Below are positions 37,177 through 46,653 of a DNA stretch of 64,000 nt, one piece after another. The notes beneath the pieces were generated by a model. That model was not told the origin of the DNA. It was given only the letters and a program-made list of their open reading frames with translations, and ran no database searches. The position numbers and the translations under genes were made by a program. Every line of letters starts with the position of its first letter. Position 1 is the first letter of the stretch. This stretch comes from a bacterium (GTDB lineage: Bacteria > Planctomycetota > Planctomycetia > Isosphaerales > Isosphaeraceae), in NCBI GenBank assembly GCA_016125085.1, contig WGMM01000027.1, positions 89,348-153,347 of the forward strand. The letters run 5' to 3'.

Positions 37177-40100
37177 ATGTCGATCGTCGCAGGAAAATCA
37201 CGTGAGATCGAAGGGAATTCCTGGCAGTCAGGCATCGGGCCGCGACAGCTGAGATTTCCGCAATTCGTATTAATCGCTGTGTTTTATTTCGTTGCCGCGA
37301 TGCTGTCGCACACGCTTGCGCTCCAGCCGGGGAGCGTCATCGCATTCTGGCCGCCCGCCGGGATTGCCTTATGGGCGACGCTTCGATTCGGCATCGATTG
37401 CTGGCCTTCGATTTTCCTGGCCGATCTGTTGAAGAACATCCGCTACTATGCGTTCGACGAGTCGGCGGAAGGTATCGCTGGCGACATGATCATCATGATC
37501 GGTATCTCGCTGGGGGCGACCCTCCAGCCTGTGATCGGGGCGATCCTGATCAAGGGTTACACCCGATATTCCCAATTGTGGGTCACTCCGAAATATACCG
37601 TAAGGTACATCGCACTGATCCTTGTTTTCGGGATGACCAGCGCGTCGGTCGCGACACTTTCCCTGCTCTTCGGAAATACGATTACCCTCCAGCAGGCGTT
37701 CCGAACCTGGTGCGTCTGGTGGATGGGCGACTCTCTCGGAATGTTGATGATTCTGCCGCTTCTTACGAACCCGATCGAAGGATATCGGGATCTTTTCCGA
37801 GGAGGGCGCTGGATCGAAACGATTCCGTCGCAACTTTTTATACTTTCGCTCACGGTCGTGAGTCTGGACCGGGCCGATTTCCCTGTATTGAGTCAATACC
37901 TCAAACCGTTCCTCCTGATCCCCTTGCTTCTCGGGCTGGTGTTTCGTCAGGGCAAGTCCGGAATATGCATAACGATGTTCGCCGTGCTGATCATCGATTT
38001 CTATTTTCTCGTCGAACGACGCTCGAACCCAGGCAACCCGGACCTGATTCCGCCGATACTTTACGATCAGGCGATGGCATTCACGATCACTTCGACGATT
38101 CTGTTGATTTCATCGAGTCTCGAAGCCAACAAGCAGGGGCGGCTCGATCTCGAGAAACGGACAAAGGACCTGCAGGAAAAAACGCTGGAACTTCAGGCCA
38201 TTATCGCGGCCCAGCCGGACGTTTATCTGTGGCTCGACAAGCTCGGCAATATCGTTCGATACCATACCAGCGAAGAGAGTTATTATTTTTCGAAAACGAT
38301 GTCAGGTCTGAGGTGGCCCGACATCATTCCCCTGACGATGAAAGACGAGTTTCAGTCCATCATCCAGGAAGTGAGTGAGCGGCGCGAATCCGGTGTTTTC
38401 GAATATTCCGTGACTTCGAAATCCCATACGCGATTCAATGAAGCCCGCTTTCTTCCGTTGATGGAAAGCAACGTCCTGGTAGTCATTCGCGACATCACGG
38501 AACGCAAGCAGGCGGAACAGAATCTTCAGGACAGCTTGAAAAAAGCCCGGTTCGCAGCGGAAATCGGCGCCGTACTCACTTCGGGTACCCAACTTTCCGA
38601 AACGCTCGGGGATTGTGCCCGGCTGATGGTAGAACACCTGGGTATGCAGACGGCCCGAATCTGGATTCTGAAACCCGGCAGCGACGAACTCGAGTTGATG
38701 GCGAGTCATGGTGAAGATTCTGCGATCGAGGGACCGTTCGCCAGGGTTCCGGTCGGAATGCATTACATCGGCAAAGTCGCACTGACGCGAAAGCCTTTGT
38801 TCACGAACCGCCCGAACTGGTCCGATCTCGATCCAGGGAACGAGACCGAATTCGCTCGAGAGAACCGTGCCTTCGCTGGTTACCCCCTTCAGGTACAGGG
38901 TCGTCTCATGGGGGTGATCGGCTTGTTTTCGAGCAAGGAAATACAGCCTTACGTGATCGAGTCGCTGGCTTCTGTGTCGAATACGATCGCGATCGGTATC
39001 GAACAGCACTGGTCCAAAGAAGAGCTGATGCAGGCCAAGGACGCCGCCGAGCACGCCAACCGGACAAAAAGCGAATTTCTGGCGAATATGAGCCACGAAA
39101 TCCGAACTCCCATGAACGGCATACTCGGCATGACCGAGATTCTGCTGGATACCGAACTTTCCAAGGAACAGCGGGAATTTCTGGATGCGATCCGGGTTTC
39201 AGGCGAATCGTTGCTGACGATCATCAACGATATCCTCGACGCATCGAAGATCGATGCCGGACAATTGAGCCTCGACGAGTACGACTTCCGTCTGCGGTCG
39301 AATCTTTCGGACATGATCAAACCGCTGGCGTTCCGCGCGCAGAGGAAAGGGCTGGAACTGGCTTACGAAGTCGCCGACGATGTGCCCGAACAGCTCTACG
39401 GGGACTGGAACCGCCTCATGCAGATTCTTGTGAACCTGGTCGGCAACGCCATCAAGTTCACGATCCGCGGCGAAGTCGTGATGAGCGTCAACAGAATCCA
39501 TTCGCCGGATGATGAGCCGGGGGACGTGACGATCCAGTTCCTGATTCGAGACACCGGCATCGGAATCGCCTCGGAGCGTCTCGAACATATTTTCGATCCG
39601 TTCGTTCAGGCCGACGGGTCGATGACGCGTCTTTTCGGCGGAACGGGCCTGGGGTTGAGCATTTCGTCCAAGCTCGTCAGCATGATGGGCGGTACCATCC
39701 ACGTCGATAGCGAGCCTCTGGAAGGCAGCAAATTCTATTTCACGGTGAAGCTGAAAAATGCCGTCTCGCCGGTTTCGCTTCATGAACCTCTGCCCTACGA
39801 AAACCTGAAGGGTTTGCGCGTTCTCGTCGTCGATGACAATGCGACTAACCGGCGCATTCTTAAGGAGATGCTCCAGGGCTGGGGCATGGTTCCTGTTCTT
39901 TCGGCAAGCGGCCCTGAGGCCCTCTCGATCATGGAAAAAGCTGGCGAAAACGAAATCTATTCGCTGGTACTCACGGACAACGACATGCCGGCCATGAACG
40001 GTCTGACTTTCGTCGAAAAATTGAGAGGCCTGCAGAAGCAATCGGGAGTGACGATTCTGATGCTTTCGAGCGTCGAGGCCGTCGGCACGGCGCGGCGGGC

Positions 40101-40680
40101 TCGCGAACTCGGCGTTTTCGCGAATCTCACGAAGCCTGTCTCGCAAGAGTCTCTGCTGGGGATTATCCGCCGGGCATTGTCCGATCAGAACGAATTTCAG
40201 GAAGAGGCGAAATCGCAAACGACACCGGTCGATTTCGAAGCGGCGAAGGCGAAGTCGCAAAGCCTTTCCGAAAAGCTGCCGCAGCTGGATATCCTGCTTG
40301 TCGAAGACAACGTTTTCAACCAGCGGGTCGCCACGACCCTCCTGGAAAAACATGGCCACTCCGTGAGAGTGGCCGAAAACGGTCGCGACGCTTTGCGCAT
40401 CCTTGAGCAGGAAAAATTCGACGTAATCCTGATGGACGTGCAGATGCCCGAGATGGACGGTATGCAGGCGACCGAGGAAATTCGAGCCCGGGAACGCGTT
40501 CAGGGTGGGCATATTCCGATCATCGCACTGACGGCACATGCCATGAAAGGTGACCGGGAACGGTTCATCCAGGCCGGTATGGACGGCTACGTCACCAAGC
40601 CGATTCGACTCGAAGAACTATGGAAAGCGATCATCGACGTGCTCAACCGGCTCGAATCACGATCGCTTTCGAAATCATGA
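37177..40680 (+). CDS. Membrane hybrid histidine kinase: MASE1, PAS, GAF, HisKA, HATPase, two receivers
   Basis: 1167 residues. About eight membrane helices (30-315) form a MASE1 sensor domain ([20 protein letters not shown] is typical). A PAS domain (about 330-460, closing with [14 protein letters not shown]) and a GAF domain (about 480-620) follow. The kinase core has H640 in [12 protein letters not shown], the N box [18 protein letters not shown], and [13 protein letters not shown]. Two receivers come last: D934 in LTDNDMP (from about 900) and D1087 in [11 protein letters not shown] (from about 1045). The order implies internal relay from H640 to the receivers and on to an Hpt protein. It follows the exopolysaccharide locus after 194 bp and precedes the Gly-Lys peptide gene by 98 bp; either may be its target. 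Confidence 0.9.
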   Translation: MSIVAGKSREIEGNSWQSGIGPRQLRFPQFVLIAVFYFVAAMLSHTLALQPGSVIAFWPPAGIALWATLRFGIDCWPSIFLADLLKNIRYYAFDESAEGIAGDMIIMIGISLGATLQPVIGAILIKGYTRYSQLWVTPKYTVRYIALILVFGMTSASVATLSLLFGNTITLQQAFRTWCVWWMGDSLGMLMILPLLTNPIEGYRDLFRGGRWIETIPSQLFILSLTVVSLDRADFPVLSQYLKPFLLIPLLLGLVFRQGKSGICITMFAVLIIDFYFLVERRSNPGNPDLIPPILYDQAMAFTITSTILLISSSLEANKQGRLDLEKRTKDLQEKTLELQAIIAAQPDVYLWLDKLGNIVRYHTSEESYYFSKTMSGLRWPDIIPLTMKDEFQSIIQEVSERRESGVFEYSVTSKSHTRFNEARFLPLMESNVLVVIRDITERKQAEQNLQDSLKKARFAAEIGAVLTSGTQLSETLGDCARLMVEHLGMQTARIWILKPGSDELELMASHGEDSAIEGPFARVPVGMHYIGKVALTRKPLFTNRPNWSDLDPGNETEFARENRAFAGYPLQVQGRLMGVIGLFSSKEIQPYVIESLASVSNTIAIGIEQHWSKEELMQAKDAAEHANRTKSEFLANMSHEIRTPMNGILGMTEILLDTELSKEQREFLDAIRVSGESLLTIINDILDASKIDAGQLSLDEYDFRLRSNLSDMIKPLAFRAQRKGLELAYEVADDVPEQLYGDWNRLMQILVNLVGNAIKFTIRGEVVMSVNRIHSPDDEPGDVTIQFLIRDTGIGIASERLEHIFDPFVQADGSMTRLFGGTGLGLSISSKLVSMMGGTIHVDSEPLEGSKFYFTVKLKNAVSPVSLHEPLPYENLKGLRVLVVDDNATNRRILKEMLQGWGMVPVLSASGPEALSIMEKAGENEIYSLVLTDNDMPAMNGLTFVEKLRGLQKQSGVTILMLSSVEAVGTARRARELGVFANLTKPVSQESLLGIIRRALSDQNEFQEEAKSQTTPVDFEAAKAKSQSLSEKLPQLDILLVEDNVFNQRVATTLLEKHGHSVRVAENGRDALRILEQEKFDVILMDVQMPEMDGMQATEEIRARERVQGGHIPIIALTAHAMKGDRERFIQAGMDGYVTKPIRLEELWKAIIDVLNRLESRSLSKS

Positions 40681-40778
40681 TCGCCGGAATTTCGCACGGA
40701 CGCGATTCTCTCCCGTTGATGCTCGTCGTAACGAATGTGTGATCGTACACCCGTCTTCTACAAGAATCGGAGGATTCC

Positions 40779-41111
40779 ATGGCAGATCAGAAAAAAGAGC
40801 TCCTCGAACGCACCCTCAGCACCATTTCGTCGAGTCGTCGCGGCTTTCTTCGGGGCCTGATGGCTGCTGCAATCGCCGCAGGTTCTGTCGAGGCGGCTCA
40901 TTCCGAAATCGCTGCCGAAGACCCTCCCACCGCTCCTGGCAAAGGTAAAGGCAAAGCGAAGGGCAAAGGCAAAGCGAAGGGCAAGGGAAAAGGCAAAGGC
41001 AAAGGTAAAGGTGACGGGAAAGGCAAGGGAAAGGGTAAAGGCGATGGCAAAGGCAAAGCTAAGGGGAAGGGCAAAGGCAAAAACCCGGGCTCGTTCGAAT
41101 CAGTAAACTGA
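40779..41111 (+). CDS. Tat-exported Gly-Lys repeat peptide, putative RiPP precursor
   Basis: 110 residues. The N-terminus has a twin-arginine signal: SRRGFL at 19-24, a hydrophobic AAAIAAG run, and a likely cut near 40. Then comes a pure repeat of 24 dipeptides (residues 54-101): 19 Gly-Lys, 3 Ala-Lys, 2 Gly-Asp, giving 22 lysines, and a short tail NPGSFESVN. There is no enzyme domain. GGAGGA lies 4 bases before the ATG, the best ribosome site in this part of the window, implying high expression. The next gene encodes a PqqD-like/methyltransferase protein. I infer a modified, exported, strongly basic peptide. It could instead be a structural or polysaccharide-binding protein unrelated to the next gene. 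Confidence 0.75.
   Translation: MADQKKELLERTLSTISSSRRGFLRGLMAAAIAAGSVEAAHSEIAAEDPPTAPGKGKGKAKGKGKAKGKGKGKGKGKGDGKGKGKGKGDGKGKAKGKGKGKNPGSFESVN
40938..41081 (+). repeat. Hexanucleotide repeat encoding Gly-Lys dipeptides
   Basis: 144 bases of degenerate 6-base units of the form GGN AAR, with changes at third codon positions (GGC, GGT, GGG; AAA, AAG) and a few substitutions that give Ala or Asp. The amino-acid pattern is kept while the bases drift, so selection on protein rather than recent slippage is likely, though slippage may have built it. Confidence 0.85.
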
Positions 41112-41116
41112 TTCGA
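41095..41116 (+). terminator. Hairpin over the stop codon of the Gly-Lys peptide gene
   Basis: 9-bp perfect stem (41095-41103 TCGAATCAG with 41108-41116) and a 4-base TAAA loop. The TGA stop (41109-41111) lies in the second arm. No T-run follows. It could be a partial terminator or an RNA-stability element that makes the peptide more abundant than the enzyme encoded downstream. Confidence 0.4.
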
Positions 41117-41197
41117 GCCGATCCTGACGAGTAGCGATCGGGATTCGCAGCGGCAGACTGCTTACGATGCGTGAGCCGTCTGCCGGGATCGCTCTTC

Positions 41198-42439
41198 ATG
41201 AGTCGAACTTTTCGTCCCCCGTCGCCTGGACTCTCGATGGCAAATCTCGAACCCGCCGAATCGCTCCTGGTCAGGAAACCTTGCATCAGCCCTTCGGTTC
41301 TCATTTTGACGATGCAGGGAGGATACGGGGCTTTCGACGTTCGTACGAAGACGATGCACCGGCTCAACCCGACGGCGGCCCTGATCGTCGAACTCGCCGA
41401 TGGCGGGCGAACCGTGAATGAGATCGTCGAAACGATCGCTCCGATCATCGGCCGTGAGAAAGCCGTTCGTAGCACGCGCTGGATCGAAAGATCGTTCGAA
41501 CAGAAATTGCTCGTCGAAACTGCAGGATCATCGGAACATCAGGCGGATAAGCTCGATGCCGGGACAATCTCGGATCTGGCCGCCGAATTGCGATGGGCCG
41601 ACGATGTACATACGGCTTTTCTCCTGCAGAAGCACGCAGCCGAACTGGATCCCTCCGACCCTTATCAATGGTATCGCCTGGGCGAATTGGCGCACATCGT
41701 CGGCGAACGTTCCCTGGCATGCGAAGCTTATGAAACTTACTTCGCGAGTCACCCGGAAGATGCGGAAGTCGGGCACATTCTGATCGCCCTGAAAGACGAA
41801 GAGCTTCCGCCGCGGGCTTCCGACGCCTGCATCGATCAGATCTACAGCCGTTTTGCTGAGTTCTACGAATCGAACATGTGCGACGAGTTAGCCTATCGCG
41901 CGCCGGAGCACCTTGCGGCCGCCTTCGGGAAGTGGATGAAGGACGCGAAGGGGCTTTATGCTGTCGACCTCGGCTGCGGTACCGGCCTGTTCGGGCGCAA
42001 ACTACGCCCGCATTGCCAGCGACTTCTTGGCGTCGATCTGTCACCGGCGATGCTCGAAAAAGCTGGTCAGACAGGTGTTTATGATGAGCTTGAGAGTGCC
42101 GAACTCACGGACTGGCTCGCCGGGTATTCCGGCGAGCCGTTGGACCTGATCACTTGTTGTGACACCCTGATTTACTTCGGAGACCTGACGAAAGTGCTAT
42201 CCGCCGCGATGGCGCGCCTCCGGCCTGGCGGCAAAATGGGGTTCACGCTCGAAAAATCCGACAAGGCGCCGTTTCGACTTGGAGATTCCGGCCGGTTTCG
42301 CCACCATCGCAGCCATGTTCAGGCCGCTGCGAAAACCGCTGGAGCTCATGTGGAAAGGATCTCCGAAAAAGTCCTGCGCCGGGAATACGGGGAAGATGTC
42401 ATCGGTCTGGTTACGGTGCTTGCCAGGCCTGAGAAATGA
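41198..42439 (+). CDS. PqqD-like domain (RiPP recognition element) fused to TPR and SAM methyltransferase
   Basis: 413 residues from ATG 41198 (GTG 41171 and ATG 41237 are alternatives). Residues about 25-108 match the PqqD/RRE pattern: short strands, then HRLNPTAALIVELADGGRTVNEIVETIA, then helices ending FEQKLLVE. RRE domains bind RiPP leader peptides. The 135-195 segment looks like TPR helices (DPYQWYRLGELAHIVGERSLACEAYETYF). Residues about 200-410 are a class I methyltransferase with VDLGCGTGLFG (256-266), LLGVDLSPAMLEKA, a CCDTLIYFGDL block, and RPGGKMGFTLE, like the COG4976 group of TPR-associated methyltransferases. It follows the Tat peptide gene by 86 bp on the same strand. I infer it methylates that peptide, perhaps lysines; target and chemistry are unproven. 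Confidence 0.78.
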   Translation: MSRTFRPPSPGLSMANLEPAESLLVRKPCISPSVLILTMQGGYGAFDVRTKTMHRLNPTAALIVELADGGRTVNEIVETIAPIIGREKAVRSTRWIERSFEQKLLVETAGSSEHQADKLDAGTISDLAAELRWADDVHTAFLLQKHAAELDPSDPYQWYRLGELAHIVGERSLACEAYETYFASHPEDAEVGHILIALKDEELPPRASDACIDQIYSRFAEFYESNMCDELAYRAPEHLAAAFGKWMKDAKGLYAVDLGCGTGLFGRKLRPHCQRLLGVDLSPAMLEKAGQTGVYDELESAELTDWLAGYSGEPLDLITCCDTLIYFGDLTKVLSAAMARLRPGGKMGFTLEKSDKAPFRLGDSGRFRHHRSHVQAAAKTAGAHVERISEKVLRREYGEDVIGLVTVLARPEK

Positions 42440-42446
42440 TTCTCAG
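42429..42446 (+). terminator. Hairpin over the stop codon of the methyltransferase gene
   Basis: 7-bp stem CTGAGAA/TTCTCAG (42429-42435 with 42440-42446) with loop ATGA, containing the stop codon. It has no T-run. Its place at the junction of two convergent genes is consistent with a weak terminator, and it mirrors the hairpin at the end of the peptide gene. Confidence 0.35.
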
Positions 42447-42514
42447 CGGCAATAAGTCTTCATGACGTCGGTGGCTTCGAACAGCAGTCTTGATGGCTCG
42501 AAACACCACGCCTT

Positions 42515-45500
42515 TCATCGATCGACACGTGCGCCTGTCAGAATCAGGGAATCGAATCTGTCGACCGGTTCCCGGGCTGCCCAGGCCATACCCCGCAGGA
42601 TCAGTATCCGGAACAGCGGATCGTCGAACGACCAGGAAAAATGGCCTGGTATCGACACGAACACCCGGCCTTTGCCGGTCTCTTTCGTCCAGACAAGTGG
42701 CTGCGGCTTACCGTCCTCCAAGCCTTCAGCCAGAATGTTTACGTCACTGGCGTCGCCGGCAAGGTTCCAGTAACTTTCGTCATGCAGCACGAGATTCGAA
42801 AAATTACGCGTGATCGGATTCGAAGCAATTTTAGTGAATTTCAATTCCAAAGGTCCGTGACGATACTTCGAACGCCCTGATTCCCACGCCAGGCCTATGC
42901 GTTTTGCGAACCCCGAGGGATCTTTTCCGCCATCCACTGCATAATGCAGATAGACCGCTCCGCCGCCGCGAGCGAGGAACCGGTCCAGGTCCGCGGCACG
43001 GTCTTCGTTCCATGTGCCCTGTTGAAAGAAAACCAGCACGTCAGCCGAACGGATCTGTTCGACTGTGGGCCAGGAGTCCGCGATCTCCATTTCGATTTTC
43101 TTGTCGATCGACAAAAGTTCCAGCCACGCCTTTTGCCACGCAGGGTAATCGTGTTCGCCGGGTCCGTGGTCCTTGCGGCCGCCAACAAGAACGATTTTCA
43201 GGTTGCGAGCCACTGGTGGCGGAGCCGGTGCCCCTTCCAGAATCGCCCGAATTTCACTCATGCGGCGTGGCACCGGCGCTGTCAGCGGACCGTAATCCGG
43301 CATGGCCGGTCCTTCAGTCAGAAGAAATGCCATCAGATCACGCATATTGTCGGGGCCGATCCGCTGCGGCAGGCCTTCCGGCATGATCGAAGCCGGCGAC
43401 GGCGAAAGTCGATCGACTTCCTCTCTGACAAGCGATGTTTCTCTTCCTTCGGTATCGCCAACGATCACACGATCGCCGTGGATCCTCACGGTGCCGGTCA
43501 GGATCTGTCCCGTTTTCATTTCGACCGTGTATGACAAGTGATCCGGATTCAGGGCAAAGCTCGGCAATGAGATGTCTCGCAGTACCGAGGCATAATCCCT
43601 GTGCCTGAGATTCGAGAGATCGGGCCCGATGATTCCTCCCTGACCATGCACGGAATGGCATTTGGAGCAACTGGCCGAATCTCCGAAAAAGACCTTGCGG
43701 CCTCGGGACCATCTGCCGCCGGCAATCTCGGGAATCTCGGGCTTTGAGCTGGGCTCGCTCCTGGATTCCTCGCCGATTGCGGACCAAGGGACGAAGAATC
43801 GACGAAGCGGCAAAGTACGTGGCATTGGGTCGGCCGCTGTCGAAAATTGAATCGAAATTCGGGGTTCGCCAGCTAAGAACTTCGATCGAAATTCGAAATC
43901 GACCATTTCGGTTTTCGAATTGTCGACGTTGATCTCGGCTGAATTTCCGTTCGATCGATGCTCCGCGGGGGAATCCAGCTGAATCTTGCCTGAACTCGAG
44001 AAGCGGACCGTGACGGTCTCAGGCGGATATTCGAAATCCAGCCGAGCCCCTGGCTGAATCGCTGGCTGTAACATTTTTCGGAGATCGAGCCGGAATTTCA
44101 TGCGCAACTCGCCAGGCCCCTTCATATACTGCCAAAGAGCGTCATGCGTCGCGCTGCCGGCGGTCAACTCGCGCGCCACAGCCAGATCGGCATGAGGCAA
44201 CCATCCTTTCCAGGCAAGTTCGCCCGATACGGGTGTCCATTCGGCTTCGACCCCGGTGAGATCCCAGGCAAGGTCGATCTCGGGCATCTGGCTGGTCGGA
44301 TTGGAACGGTCGCGTGCCGGCCGGCCCATGCCGGGGAGCTGCATGGCGAAACGTACGGCCTGTCGTTGCGGATCAGTCGTGATTACGAGGCTTCGCCGGT
44401 CGGGCGTCACGCTGACGGCTCTCACGGCTAAGTCTTTGCGTGGCGAGAGTTTTTCTGCGTTTACGACGGCATAACCAGGCCAAAGCGTTTCGAAACGGTC
44501 ACCCGCACCGACGAAATTGCCCGAAGTCAGGCGGATTGATTTTTGCAGTTCCCCAAGACTCGCAGGATCGAGCGGTCGGTCGAATTCGACATGAACTTCA
44601 CGCGGGCCGTTTGGCCATACAACGACTGGCTGAGGCTGCTGCCGGTCGGCATATCGAATGCTGAAAAGCTTGCCTTTTCCAGTCGGCCCGCTTCCCCAGT
44701 CGGGGCCGCCGCTGTGGCAGGCGACCCGAAGAGAACCGTCGGGCGCCAGGCAGCAATCGATCGTCAGGTGATTCAGTGCCGCAATCAAAGTGTTTTGGCC
44801 GACATAGCCATGATCGGTACGGACGAGCTTTGTCCGATATAACTTGCCGCGTGATTCGCCGGTGACGATCGCATCGCCGGCCCAGAAATCTGGCCCGAAG
44901 GTCTTTCCGCCCCTCACTACGGGCTCGTTGAACGCGAATCCGCAAAGGGACTGATGCTGCGGGGCGTAGTCGAATACGCTGGGCTCGTCGATTACGTTCG
45001 GAAGGTGCGCCGGATGGCGCGGTGGAAACCCGTAGTGCCGCCCCTGGCGAATGTGCAGAAGTTCGTCGAGCGGATTCCCGTTGGGCAGCCATGTCGCTCC
45101 TTCCTGATCGGTCGCGAATAGTTCGCCGTACCGGTCGAAACGAAGCCCGACGGAAAACCGGATGCCAGTCGCGACGATTTTCCGCGACTTCAGGTCGGGT
45201 GAGACTCTCTGAATCGTGCCCATTTCGTCGTTCAGGTCATATCGGGCTTTGCCGTCGTTGCCTTTGAGATAGGCGTTCGTGTAATCCGCCGTCCCTCGGC
45301 CGAAGAAAACGGCGCCATCCCTGGGATCGATCGCGATTCCGATCGCGTCGATCTGGTGATTCTTGTCCTTCCAGCCATCGGCGACGACGATCTCCTTGTC
45401 GCCCTTGCCGTCGCTGTCGGTGTCTACGATCAGCACGCATCGGCTTTTGCTGGCGATGGCCACACCATCACCATGCGGGTAACCGGGGGGCGTGACATCC

Positions 45501-46642
45501 ATTCCGATCGGCGAACGCAGCGTTCCGTGGCTGTCCCAGAAGAGTTCCGCCTTGTCCTCCAGGCCATCGCCATCGGTGTCTCTCAGGCTCCAGATTCGGC
45601 CGTCGTAGGCCAGAGCCATCAATGTGCCGTCGTGCCGGTACAGCAGGTTATTGACGTTGGTCAAATCCAGCGGCAATTCCCGTACTTCGAAACCCGGCAC
45701 AAAAACTTGTATCGGCGGCGGATCGGCGACCGGCTTGAGCGATTCGGCCGGCGCTTCGGGGTCTGGCGGAAGGGAATTCTTCAGCGATTCGTAGCGCGTT
45801 CGAAAATAGGTGTTTACGTCTCCCATTTCAGTCGGCGTAAGCGACCGGCCGTAAACCAGCACTTCGGCGACATCCCAGGCGCCGCAGCCCTGAACGTGCT
45901 GCGGGCCCGGGCCATGTTCGTAGAAGCGTGCGCCTAAAGTCAGTTCGTCGATCGAGATCGGCTGATCGTCACGCGGCCTTGAAAGTGCAGTCTGGCCGTC
46001 GACTTCGAGCCGGACTGTGCGTTCGTCCATCGTGACGGCAAGAATCGTCAAAGAGCCGAAACGGCGATCGGTTTTCAGCAGATTTTTCCAGGAGGTAAAC
46101 CCGCGGCCCTCGACATTGAGCGTGCCGAACCGGGCGGATGGCGCAGGCCCCTGGTCGAGACAAATTCCGGAAACGAAATCGCGCTGGTCCCGGGCATTCA
46201 GCGCCAGCACGCCCGCGAACGCACCCGGGTTGTATCGGGGCGCGGCGACGACAAAGATGGTGACGTTCTTTCGTTCGGCCTGGGGGCCGGCCAGGTGGAA
46301 GACATCGTCGCGGCCATCGAACCGAACTACGGCTTCCGTGCCGACTTTCAGCAGAGTCGGGCGGGCCGATGCGGAAGACTGGCTCAACTGCCGCCCATGG
46401 CCGGATGCATCCTGCCAGGTGGAGAGTTTTCCGTCGGCCGGGGCAGTTTCCGGGCCTTTCGCCCGGAGGGCATCGAACCAGAATTCCAGATCCCGGGTGA
46501 CATTCAGTCGGGAGTCCGCCCAGGGTTCGGCACCTTTCGTCACGAGTGCGAGACCTGACGAAGAAATCGACATGATCATCGCAAGACAGGTCAGCCTGCC
46601 GAGTTGCCTGAGCCGGTTCGGAATTTGACGAGAATTGAACAT
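42515..46642 (-). CDS. Very large secreted LamG / PVC-type haem-binding / ThuA protein
   Basis: 1375 residues from ATG 46642, 11 bp after the stop of the gene before it; the open frame reaches 46822 but only inside that gene. A signal peptide (LTCLAMIMSISSSGLALVTKGA) leads into a concanavalin/LamG-like domain (about 45-270, LEFWFDALRA to RSLTPTEMGDV). A 'membrane-bound dehydrogenase' beta-propeller domain follows (about 305-720, with DTDGDGLEDKAELFWD and GRGTADYTNAYLKGN). Then a cytochrome-type CxxCH (about residue 990, SCSKCHSVHG) with the PVC-type SFALNPDHLSYTVEMKTGQILTGTV block, and a ThuA-like domain (about 1160-1370, IVLVGGRKDHGPGEHDYPAW). This gene type is specific to Planctomycetes, Verrucomicrobia and relatives. 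I infer periplasmic sugar oxidation with electron transfer by the haem; the substrate is unknown. Confidence 0.85.
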   Translation of the reverse strand: MFNSRQIPNRLRQLGRLTCLAMIMSISSSGLALVTKGAEPWADSRLNVTRDLEFWFDALRAKGPETAPADGKLSTWQDASGHGRQLSQSSASARPTLLKVGTEAVVRFDGRDDVFHLAGPQAERKNVTIFVVAAPRYNPGAFAGVLALNARDQRDFVSGICLDQGPAPSARFGTLNVEGRGFTSWKNLLKTDRRFGSLTILAVTMDERTVRLEVDGQTALSRPRDDQPISIDELTLGARFYEHGPGPQHVQGCGAWDVAEVLVYGRSLTPTEMGDVNTYFRTRYESLKNSLPPDPEAPAESLKPVADPPPIQVFVPGFEVRELPLDLTNVNNLLYRHDGTLMALAYDGRIWSLRDTDGDGLEDKAELFWDSHGTLRSPIGMDVTPPGYPHGDGVAIASKSRCVLIVDTDSDGKGDKEIVVADGWKDKNHQIDAIGIAIDPRDGAVFFGRGTADYTNAYLKGNDGKARYDLNDEMGTIQRVSPDLKSRKIVATGIRFSVGLRFDRYGELFATDQEGATWLPNGNPLDELLHIRQGRHYGFPPRHPAHLPNVIDEPSVFDYAPQHQSLCGFAFNEPVVRGGKTFGPDFWAGDAIVTGESRGKLYRTKLVRTDHGYVGQNTLIAALNHLTIDCCLAPDGSLRVACHSGGPDWGSGPTGKGKLFSIRYADRQQPQPVVVWPNGPREVHVEFDRPLDPASLGELQKSIRLTSGNFVGAGDRFETLWPGYAVVNAEKLSPRKDLAVRAVSVTPDRRSLVITTDPQRQAVRFAMQLPGMGRPARDRSNPTSQMPEIDLAWDLTGVEAEWTPVSGELAWKGWLPHADLAVARELTAGSATHDALWQYMKGPGELRMKFRLDLRKMLQPAIQPGARLDFEYPPETVTVRFSSSGKIQLDSPAEHRSNGNSAEINVDNSKTEMVDFEFRSKFLAGEPRISIQFSTAADPMPRTLPLRRFFVPWSAIGEESRSEPSSKPEIPEIAGGRWSRGRKVFFGDSASCSKCHSVHGQGGIIGPDLSNLRHRDYASVLRDISLPSFALNPDHLSYTVEMKTGQILTGTVRIHGDRVIVGDTEGRETSLVREEVDRLSPSPASIMPEGLPQRIGPDNMRDLMAFLLTEGPAMPDYGPLTAPVPRRMSEIRAILEGAPAPPPVARNLKIVLVGGRKDHGPGEHDYPAWQKAWLELLSIDKKIEMEIADSWPTVEQIRSADVLVFFQQGTWNEDRAADLDRFLARGGGAVYLHYAVDGGKDPSGFAKRIGLAWESGRSKYRHGPLELKFTKIASNPITRNFSNLVLHDESYWNLAGDASDVNILAEGLEDGKPQPLVWTKETGKGRVFVSIPGHFSWSFDDPLFRILILRGMAWAAREPVDRFDSLILTGARVDR

Positions 46643-46653
46643 CTTCCGGCCCT

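Noticed and set aside
39199..40539. 446-residue minus-strand reading frame
   Set aside because: It is antisense to the hybrid kinase receivers and has no recognisable motif.
40938..41081. Repeat array resembling a CRISPR or other non-coding repeat
   Set aside because: The units are 6 bases, without spacers, and codon-aligned with third-position drift, so it is a protein-coding repeat.
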